Source: DASQHY01 sp036390175
GTDB lineage: Bacteria; Acidobacteriota; Terriglobia; Acidiferrales; UBA7541
DNA length: 10,234 nucleotides
NCBI GenBank assembly: GCA_036390175.1
Contig: DASWCG010000044.1
Coordinates: 1 to 10,234 of the forward strand
Direction of reading: 5' to 3'
The notes under the pieces were generated by a model. That model had not been told where the DNA came from, searched no databases, and saw nothing but the letters and a program-made list of their open reading frames with translations. This document shows positions 1 through 5,980 of this stretch, in pieces; positions within the stretch are counted from its first letter, which is position 1; each line of letters starts with the position of its first letter. Both the position numbers and the translations under genes were made by a program.

Positions 1-2808
1 CCCGCCCGCGGCGCGGACCGCCTCCACGCGCCATGCTCCCAGCGCCCCGGGCACTACGGTGATGCAGTTCAGCAGATCAAACGCGCGCTTCTCGAGATTC
101 TGGCTGGTGATGTATTCGAGCGCCTGCCAGCGCGTCAGCCAGCGCGAACGATTGCCCACTTTGATGTTCCCCGCAATCGCGCCGAGCTTGGGATCGTTGA
201 AATGGCGGAGCAATTTGGTCACGGCATCGCTTTCCACAGCGGTGTCGGCATCAATGGTGACCACCACGTCGCTGTGCGCTTCGGCCAGCGCCCGCGCCAG
301 AGCGCCCGGCTTGCCGCGGTTCTCCTGGTGGATGATGCGCACGCGCGGATTCGCGCCGAAATGCTGGTCGAGGAGTTCCCCGGTGCGGTCCGCCGAGCCG
401 TCGTTCACGACGATCACTTCGAGGTTGGCGTAGTCCGAGGCCAGCGCCGCCTCGACTGTCTCCAGGATTACATCCTCTTCGTTGTGCGCCGGAATCAGCA
501 CGCTCACGGGCGGCGGCGCCTCCAGGAGGTCACCGGGATTGGGGCGCAGTTTCTCGACCAGGGCCAACAGGCCGATTATCAGCGCGCGCCCGCTCACCAG
601 CGCAATTCCCAGCACGAAAACGTACGCCATGCCCAGCCGCAGCCAGGAATAGATCCCGAATATGACGCCGTCAGCGCGCGCGGCAAACTGTTCCTGCGGC
701 GTGATGGGAACCATGACCTCGGCGCGCGTCTTTCCGATCAAGTCGCTTACCAGCACCAGTTGATAGCCCTGCGCTCGCAAACCGTCAATGATTCCGGGCA
801 GCGCCGCCACCGTGTGGCTCCGGTCGCCGCCGCCATCGTGAAGCAAAACGATGTTTCCTTTGGGCGCCTGGCGCATCACTTCCGACACGATCTGCTGGGC
901 GGGAGGCAGGCCCCCGTTGGGGAGGCCCCAGTCGTGCGGATCAATCCGCGCCCCGATCAACAGGTAGCCCATCTCCTGTGGGGTGGGCAGCATTTTCACC
1001 TCGTCGGCGGTTTCCGGCTGCTGATCAATGCCGTACGGCGGGCGAAAAAGAATCGTCTTGATCCCGAGGGTGCTTTCGAAGAAGCGTTCGCACAGGTTGA
1101 GCTGCCACCGCACCTGGGTGCGAGAAATATCCTCGAAGGGCGGATGATTGAAGGTGTGGTTGCCGATTTCCTGACCCGATTCGACAATCCGCTTGAGCAA
1201 TCCCACATTCTTGCTTGCCGGGTCTCCGACGATGAAGAATGTCCCAGGCGCCTGTTTTTCCTTGAGAATGTCGAGAATCTTCGGCGTCCATTTCGGATCA
1301 GGGCCGTCATCGAAGGTCAAAGCAATCTTCTTGGGGAGCGCGCCGATTTGTTCGATCCGGTAGGAGAGGGGGAAGACTTCGTAGGTCTCGTCCACAATGG
1401 AATCGGTCGCCGCATCGTAATGGAAAGACCTCTTGCCGCTCTTTGGCGTGTCGGATATCTTCCAGACGTCGCCGGCTCCTTCGAGGATCAAGTCCGGCCC
1501 CGGGGGCAAGTCCTGGAGCTTTGCGCGCACGGCATCATCAGGATTCTTGGCATCCCAAACCGGCCAGATGGAAGAGTCGCCCAAACCCAGCCGCCACAGC
1601 GCCGTTCCCTGGACGCCGGCGCGCTCGCTGGCGCGGAGCTGGTTATACGCTGTGACGGCATCGAGCATCCACACCTCATGCACGCGCTTATCGTCGTCCG
1701 TGTAGGAGAAGTGCGGATTTAGCGAGTCGGAGTCGAACTCCACCTCCGATTCCGATTCGGAGGCCCGGAGCAGCGCCGCCTGCACGCTCAGCGCTTCGGC
1801 AGGTTTTTGCCGCTTGGAATGCGGCACTTGCTCCCAATCGTACGCGTAGTTGGCGATGGCCATCACAATCTTGGAAGCGGGAATCTCCTTCATTCGCAGA
1901 CCGATATTTTCCGCAAACCAATCTTGTGCGGCGATGGGGCCCGGGGCTGACGACGGGAAGTGCTGGTCGTAGTTCATCACGATGATGGCGTCACAATGCT
2001 GGGCGAGATAGACGTAGTCGTAGCTCAGGTTTCGCGGGGGCAGGGCGATCATCAGCTTCAGCCCGGCCGCATGTAACGCCGCCCCCGTCTCGGAAACGAA
2101 TTTCTGAAAATGCCTTTGGCTCGAATCCGGGATATCTTCCAAGTCCAAGACGATGCCGGCCTGGTGTTCCAGTTGCGCATACTGCAGGAGCCCTTGCGCC
2201 AGCTTGTGGCGCGCCGCGGGGTTCGCCAGGAACTGGGTCATCTCTTTCGCGCGCCACACCTCCCCGTCAAAGTTGTTGACCAGGCCCATCATGGGCAGCT
2301 CGATTTTTTCCTTTTCTCCGCGCAGCCAAATGTGCAGCTTGTCCGCCTCAACAATGCGGGCCGCATCCGCCGGTGAAACCGTCAGCGATTGGTTGGTGTT
2401 GTAATCAATCGCCGTGAGCGAGCCGTCTGCATTCACCGCGTGGAGCTGCTCGGGAATTAGAAGGTCTATGTCTTTGTGATGGTTCTGCAAGGACGCCAGG
2501 CTGCTGGGGTCCCAGCTCACATAAAACGCTGCCCGCAGGGGATCGTATTGCTGAGGGATCTTGCCGAGTGCGGCGACCCGGCGCTTGCGGCCCTGCCGGG
2601 GCGGTTTGCCGCTGGCCTTTTGCCGCAACGCATGGTATCCGCTGCGCGTGTCCGGGATGAGATTGGGCAGCTCGGGCTTTTTGATTACGCTCACGAAAAA
2701 GATCACCAGCAGCGCCGTAAACACACCGCCGCTCACTTCCAGCACTCGCCGCGTCCTGCGCCAGCGCCGGCGGTCTTCGTCGTAGAAAATGGGCTGTCGT
2801 TCTCGCAT
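1..2808 (-). CDS. GH18-like / NodB polysaccharide deacetylase / GT2 synthase fusion (3' end outside window)
   Basis: The frame is open from ATG at 2808 to the window edge, giving 936 residues with no stop; an in-frame TGA lies upstream of this ATG. Residues 1-21 are basic, then one TM helix (about 22-42). A GH18-like domain follows (about 80-420) with D222-L-E224 as the remnant of DxxDxDxE and M278-N-Y-D281. The NodB deacetylase domain (about 490-690) has every motif: T498-F-D500-D501-G, H551-T-F-N-H555, R589-P-P-Y-G593, a later D-P-H-D-W and L-L-H657-D658. A second hydrophobic stretch (about 725-751) precedes the GT2 domain, which has P-A-H-N-E, N802-D-G-S805 and D853-A-D855. The QxxRW region and C-terminal TM helices should lie beyond the edge. 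From family knowledge, such GT2 enzymes (PgaC/NodC/hyaluronan-synthase type) polymerise sugars from UDP-sugars, and NodB domains remove N-acetyl groups. I infer a periplasmic hydrolase/deacetylase half and a cytosolic synthase half acting on a poly-GlcNAc-like exopolysaccharide. The polymer is not identified. RBS is weak. Confidence 0.93.
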   Translation of the reverse strand, partial: MRERQPIFYDEDRRRWRRTRRVLEVSGGVFTALLVIFFVSVIKKPELPNLIPDTRSGYHALRQKASGKPPRQGRKRRVAALGKIPQQYDPLRAAFYVSWDPSSLASLQNHHKDIDLLIPEQLHAVNADGSLTAIDYNTNQSLTVSPADAARIVEADKLHIWLRGEKEKIELPMMGLVNNFDGEVWRAKEMTQFLANPAARHKLAQGLLQYAQLEHQAGIVLDLEDIPDSSQRHFQKFVSETGAALHAAGLKLMIALPPRNLSYDYVYLAQHCDAIIVMNYDQHFPSSAPGPIAAQDWFAENIGLRMKEIPASKIVMAIANYAYDWEQVPHSKRQKPAEALSVQAALLRASESESEVEFDSDSLNPHFSYTDDDKRVHEVWMLDAVTAYNQLRASERAGVQGTALWRLGLGDSSIWPVWDAKNPDDAVRAKLQDLPPGPDLILEGAGDVWKISDTPKSGKRSFHYDAATDSIVDETYEVFPLSYRIEQIGALPKKIALTFDDGPDPKWTPKILDILKEKQAPGTFFIVGDPASKNVGLLKRIVESGQEIGNHTFNHPPFEDISRTQVRWQLNLCERFFESTLGIKTILFRPPYGIDQQPETADEVKMLPTPQEMGYLLIGARIDPHDWGLPNGGLPPAQQIVSEVMRQAPKGNIVLLHDGGGDRSHTVAALPGIIDGLRAQGYQLVLVSDLIGKTRAEVMVPITPQEQFAARADGVIFGIYSWLRLGMAYVFVLGIALVSGRALIIGLLALVEKLRPNPGDLLEAPPPVSVLIPAHNEEDVILETVEAALASDYANLEVIVVNDGSADRTGELLDQHFGANPRVRIIHQENRGKPGALARALAEAHSDVVVTIDADTAVESDAVTKLLRHFNDPKLGAIAGNIKVGNRSRWLTRWQALEYITSQNLEKRAFDLLNCITVVPGALGAWRVEAVRAAGG

Positions 2809-2819
2809 TGCCTGATTTG

Positions 2820-2848
2820 AACCTATCCGTCCTGCGCGGCGCTGTCAA
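2820..2848 (-). promoter_or_regulatory. Candidate sigma70-type promoter for the fusion gene
   Basis: On the minus strand a perfect TTGACA (2848-2843) is followed, after exactly 17 bp, by TAGGTT (2825-2820), which matches TATAAT at 3 of 6 positions. Transcription would start only a few bases before the ATG at 2808, so the message would be nearly leaderless. That fits the poor Shine-Dalgarno there (only AGG two bases before the ATG). The weak -10 box makes this tentative. Confidence 0.3.
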
Positions 2849-2904
2849 TCCGTCATCCGGACTGAGGTTCCCAACCCTCCTTAAGGTAAGATGCGGACTC
2901 CGCC

Positions 2905-4347
2905 ATGAGCCGATTGCGCTGGCATCTCGTGTTTGCCGCACTTGCGGGACTTGCCGTCCGCCTGCTTTTCGTATTGTATTTCTCCACGGACGCCGGCGAC
3001 ACCCCCGTCTACGAAGACATCGCCACGAACTGGCTCAAACACGGGACCTACGCTCTGCTCGTTGGCGGGCGGCTAATCCCCGCCGACGCGCGCGTCCCCG
3101 GTTACCCGGCATTTCTGGCGATGATTTATGCGCTGACGGGCCGCGTCGGCGCCGCCGCACGCCTCTGGGTGATGTTGGTTCAAGTCATCGTAGACCTTGG
3201 AACTTGCCTTCTGACCGCTGCGCTGGCTGCCGTGCTCGCGCCGAAAGAGGTCCGGCGGCGCGTTGCCCTCATCGCCCTGTGGTTCGCGGCCACTTGTCCC
3301 TTTCTCGCCAACTATTGCGGCGTCCCTCTCACCGAGGTTTTGGCCACATTCTTCACCACGGCCGCTTTGTTGTGTTTTGCAAAGTCTGTTTGCGCTGTTT
3401 CCTCCGGCGCGCTGCAGGCAGGGAGCCTCCCTTGGAAGACAGATTTTCTGGGCGCGATTCTTGTCGGCCTGGCAAGCCTCATTCGCCCGGAATCCCCGCT
3501 CTTGCTGGCTGCGTTCCTGCTGGTATTGGCCTGGCAAGAGCGCCGCCCATCGCAGTGGAAGAGTCTCATGGTTCGTGGAGCCGCGCTGGGTTGTCTGGCC
3601 GTGATTCCGCTGCTTCCCTGGGCCGCTCGTAACGCCATCACTCTTCACAAAGTGCAGTTCCTCGCTTCGCGCCATGCCGAACTTCCTGGAGAGAATGTTC
3701 CGGCGGGCTTCATCGCCTGGGAAAAGACCTGGCTGTTCCGGCTGCGCGATGTGTACCTGGTGTTCTGGAAGCTCGAAACGGCGCCCATCGCCATGGAAGA
3801 CATTCCACCGTATGCGTTTGATTCACCGGAAGAGCGCGAGCGCGTCGCGGCGCTTCTGGCAAAGCACAACACGTCACTGGAGCTGACCGAGGATTTGGAC
3901 GGCGGCTTCGCGCAACTCGCCCGGGAGCGCACCGCCCGCCGCCCGTTGCGAACCTACCTGTGGGTGCCTGGCGCGCGCATGTTCACGATGTGGTTTACGC
4001 CGCGGACCGAGGTGATGCCGATTTCCGGGCACCTCTGGCCCTTGCGCGCAAGCTGGGAAGATGACCCGGTGGACTTCTCGGTCACCGTCGGGCTCCTCGT
4101 TCTCAATATCGTTTATGTGGGGTTGGCATTGGCCGGCGCCTGGGGTCTCTGGCGCGCTCCGCCCGCGACCAACCCCGGCGCAAAGATGGCCCTCGGGCTC
4201 ATCATTTTGTTCGTCCTTGTCCGCACCGCGTTCCTCACGACTATCGAAACGCCGGAGCCGCGCTATGTGATCGAGTGTTTCCCGGCGGTGCTGGCGCTGG
4301 CCGCGCAAACGTGGACGCGTCAGCGCTCTTCCACCGGCTCGGGATGA
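2905..4347 (+). CDS. GT-C fold membrane glycosyltransferase, GT39/PMT_2 (ArnT-like)
   Basis: This 480-residue polytopic membrane protein has about ten hydrophobic segments. TM1 (about 8-26) is followed by an extracytoplasmic loop with D29-x-x-D32-x-x-x-Y36 and R63-V-P-G-Y-P68, the usual start of bacterial PMT_2/GT39 proteins, where acidic residues in the first loop are catalytic or bind metal. Further family marks are an R-P-E-S-P between two helices and a P-W-A-A-R-N motif at the end of a helix near residue 245. Family members move a sugar from a polyprenyl-phosphate donor to lipid A, protein or other surface acceptors on the outer face of the inner membrane. Donor and acceptor cannot be told here. 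It is divergent from the polysaccharide synthase fusion (96-bp gap), which suggests surface glycan work. The ATG at 2905 is chosen because TM1 begins right after it; no good Shine-Dalgarno precedes it. The last 28 bp overlap the convergent CDF gene. Confidence 0.86.
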   Translation: MSRLRWHLVFAALAGLAVRLLFVLYFSTDAGDTPVYEDIATNWLKHGTYALLVGGRLIPADARVPGYPAFLAMIYALTGRVGAAARLWVMLVQVIVDLGTCLLTAALAAVLAPKEVRRRVALIALWFAATCPFLANYCGVPLTEVLATFFTTAALLCFAKSVCAVSSGALQAGSLPWKTDFLGAILVGLASLIRPESPLLLAAFLLVLAWQERRPSQWKSLMVRGAALGCLAVIPLLPWAARNAITLHKVQFLASRHAELPGENVPAGFIAWEKTWLFRLRDVYLVFWKLETAPIAMEDIPPYAFDSPEERERVAALLAKHNTSLELTEDLDGGFAQLARERTARRPLRTYLWVPGARMFTMWFTPRTEVMPISGHLWPLRASWEDDPVDFSVTVGLLVLNIVYVGLALAGAWGLWRAPPATNPGAKMALGLIILFVLVRTAFLTTIETPEPRYVIECFPAVLALAAQTWTRQRSSTGSG

Positions 4348-5771
4348 ATCGTCACGCGGAAGATTTGCGGGAATTTTTCTTTCACGCGGTCCTCGAGCGC
4401 CGCGGTGACGTCATGCACTTGCGTGATGGGCAGGCTGCCGTCCATGGCGCAGTGGCAGGAAACCAGGATGTGCTGCTCCACCTCCAGCGCCCGGACGTCG
4501 TGGCAATTCGCGAGTTCGTGAAATTCCTTCGGAAGCGCGTTCAGGAACTTCTCCACCGCTCGCGAAAGCTCTTTCATCTCTCCGCCGGCTCCTGCTGCGG
4601 TGGCGATGTGCCGCCCGAGAGGCTCGATGTGGATGTTCACCTGCGCACCACCGGAGGGCAGCTTGCGGATCTCTTCCTCGAGCTCCGTGGCGCGCCGGTG
4701 CGCCTCCCGCAAGCTCTGCTGTTCATCCACTTCGAGGTGCAGCTCGACAAACAGCTTGCCGTCCGCCTGGTGCGCGGACAGGTCATGGATCGCCAGGCCC
4801 CGGCGGTGCGCGATCGCGCGGATGGCCTCGAACAGATGCTCGCCCGCGGGCGCCCGCGGCTCCATGTGCACCATCACGTCGGCGGGGACAATCTCGGCGA
4901 TGCGGTGCTCCACGGCGTCGCTGAGCGCATGAACCTGTTCGAAGCTCGCCGTCCGCGGCACTTGAATGGTCACGTCCACGAAGTAGCGGTTGCCTGCGCG
5001 GCGCACGCGCACGCGTTCGGCGTCCAATACGCCGTCCAGCTCCTTCACCGCGCTGAAGATGCTTTGCCGCAATCCCGCCGGAGCGGCGTCCAGCAGCGCG
5101 TCGAGGGTGCGCTTCCCGAGCCGCGAGCCCACCCAGATAATCACTCCCGCAACGGCCAGCGCCGCGATGGGGTCGGCGTAGCGCAGCCAGGGCGCGCCCC
5201 GGCGTTCACCCGCCCAAACCGCGGCAATCCCCAGGATCACGACAAACGTGCTCCATACGTCGGTCGAAAAGTGCAGCGCGTCGGCCTCCAGCGCCTCGCT
5301 CATGAATTTCCGCGCCACCCGCCGGAGCGCGCGCGCGCGCAACAGATCAATCGCCATCGCGCAAACCAGGATGAAGATGGCCGTCAGAGTCGGCGTCAGG
5401 TGCGCTTCCCGGAAAAACAATCTCTGGAACGCCTCCCAGATGATGTAAAGCGCCGTCAGCAGCAGCAGGCCGGTCTCGACGAACGCGGAAAAATTCTCCA
5501 CTTTGCCGTGGCCGTAGGGATGATTTTCATCGGCGGGCTGGTCGGCAAAATGCACCGAAAGAAACGTGATAATCGCCGCGATCAGGTCCAGACTCGAGTG
5601 CAGCGCCTCCGACAATACGCCCAGGCTGCCGGTCCTCACCGAAAGAAATACTTTCAGGGACACCAGCACAATCGCCGACACCACCGACCACAGCGCCGCG
5701 CGCTTTTTCTCGCGCGCCCCTTCCAGCAGGTTTTCAGCCGAGTTCATTGCTCCAAGCCTAGCATGAGCCAT
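4320..5771 (-). CDS. Cation diffusion facilitator (CDF) metal exporter with three tandem cytoplasmic domains
   Basis: A 483-residue CDF family transporter. Six TM helices lie at about 27-45, 49-73, 96-118, 127-146, 164-186 and 198-215. The intramembrane metal site is H58-x3-D62 in TM2 and H167-x3-D171 in TM5, and the family signature H-P-Y-G-H-G-K (84-90) is present. HxxxD in both helices resembles zinc-type CDFs more than manganese types, so Zn(II) (or Cd/Co) efflux against a proton gradient is likely. Standard CDFs such as YiiP are about 300 residues with one cytoplasmic ZT-dimer domain. Here the tail has three, at about 232-305, 311-385 and 400-479, each ending in H-x-E-P. An alternative start is Met9 (5747), preceded closely by GGAG; both starts leave the TM domain intact. 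The gene is convergent with the GT-C gene (28-bp overlap) and divergent from the M1 peptidase gene. No metal-responsive operator was recognised upstream. Confidence 0.93.
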   Translation of the reverse strand: MAHARLGAMNSAENLLEGAREKKRAALWSVVSAIVLVSLKVFLSVRTGSLGVLSEALHSSLDLIAAIITFLSVHFADQPADENHPYGHGKVENFSAFVETGLLLLTALYIIWEAFQRLFFREAHLTPTLTAIFILVCAMAIDLLRARALRRVARKFMSEALEADALHFSTDVWSTFVVILGIAAVWAGERRGAPWLRYADPIAALAVAGVIIWVGSRLGKRTLDALLDAAPAGLRQSIFSAVKELDGVLDAERVRVRRAGNRYFVDVTIQVPRTASFEQVHALSDAVEHRIAEIVPADVMVHMEPRAPAGEHLFEAIRAIAHRRGLAIHDLSAHQADGKLFVELHLEVDEQQSLREAHRRATELEEEIRKLPSGGAQVNIHIEPLGRHIATAAGAGGEMKELSRAVEKFLNALPKEFHELANCHDVRALEVEQHILVSCHCAMDGSLPITQVHDVTAALEDRVKEKFPQIFRVTIHPEPVEER

Positions 5772-5850
5772 CCCGCCACCGCGCGAATAGGTAAATCGCT
5801 TTCGTCCTGATGTGCAGGTTCCCCGTTTGCAGAAATTTGGGTACTAGGCC

Positions 5851-5891
5851 TTGCAGGAGTAGTAACGAACAGTTTAGTCTCTACTCTGCAA
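5851..5891 (+). promoter_or_regulatory. Leader hairpin upstream of the M1 peptidase gene
   Basis: TTGCAGGAGTAG (5851-5862) pairs with CTACTCTGCAA (5881-5891) as an 11-bp stem with one bulged G and an 18-base loop. It lies 90 bp before the peptidase ATG, inside the 209-bp region between the divergent CDF and peptidase genes. The right arm runs into AAAGGAGG (5890-5897), a strong ribosome-binding-like sequence with no ATG, GTG or TTG at normal spacing behind it. No T-run follows, so it is not a classic intrinsic terminator. It could be a 5'-UTR structure or, as DNA, an operator. It matches no riboswitch class I can identify. Confidence 0.4.
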
Positions 5892-5913
5892 AGGAGGCTG
5901 CCGACGCTCCGGT

Positions 5914-5927
5914 TCTAAGGTCTAAGC
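5914..5927 (+). repeat. Short tandem direct repeat in the leader
   Basis: TCTAAGG (5914-5920) is followed directly by TCTAAGC (5921-5927), two 7-bp units differing at one base, between the leader hairpin and the peptidase start. It is short enough to arise by chance; a half-site pair for a regulator is possible but unsupported. Confidence 0.3.
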
Positions 5928-5964
5928 GGAACATGTTTGTGTTCTTTGAACTGAAGACTTTCTC

Positions 5965-5970
5965 GAGGAG
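5965..5970 (+). promoter_or_regulatory. Ribosome binding site that sets the M1 peptidase start
   Basis: GAGGAG lies ten bases before ATG at 5981. That ATG opens directly into a clean signal peptide (MKR then a hydrophobic run). In-frame ATGs at 5810 and 5933 would add 57 or 16 residues that spoil the signal peptide, so 5981 is the better start. Confidence 0.65.
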
Positions 5971-5980
5971 ATCACAACCC

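Noticed and set aside
202..1722. 506-codon plus-strand open frame opposite the fusion gene
   Set aside because: It is antisense to the GT2/NodB coding frame with all its catalytic motifs. The product has an odd His/Arg/Gln-rich composition and no recognisable domain, as expected of a GC-rich shadow frame.
5326..5342. Alternating GC run (cgcgcgcgcgc)
   Set aside because: It encodes an Arg/Ala stretch of the CDF protein in frame, and such runs are expected in GC-rich coding DNA.
4275..5810. 511-codon plus-strand open frame opposite the CDF gene
   Set aside because: The minus-strand frame carries the full CDF signature and TM pattern. The plus frame is a His/Arg/Gln-rich shadow without domains.
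5837..5857. Possible sigma54 promoter in the peptidase leader (TTTGGGTAC...CCTTGCAG)
   Set aside because: The GG-to-GC distance is one base too long for a -24/-12 promoter, and the -24 box lacks the GCAC core.
5851..5910. Resemblance of the leader to known riboswitches (GGAGTAG as in yybP-ykoY, GCAAAG as in GEMM)
   Set aside because: Only isolated short words match; the conserved cores and helix order of those classes are not present.
5810..5980. Longer start for the M1 peptidase at 5810, or an intermediate start at 5933
   Set aside because: The added residues are not homologous-looking and would bury the signal peptide. GAGGAG and the clean MKR signal peptide favour 5981.
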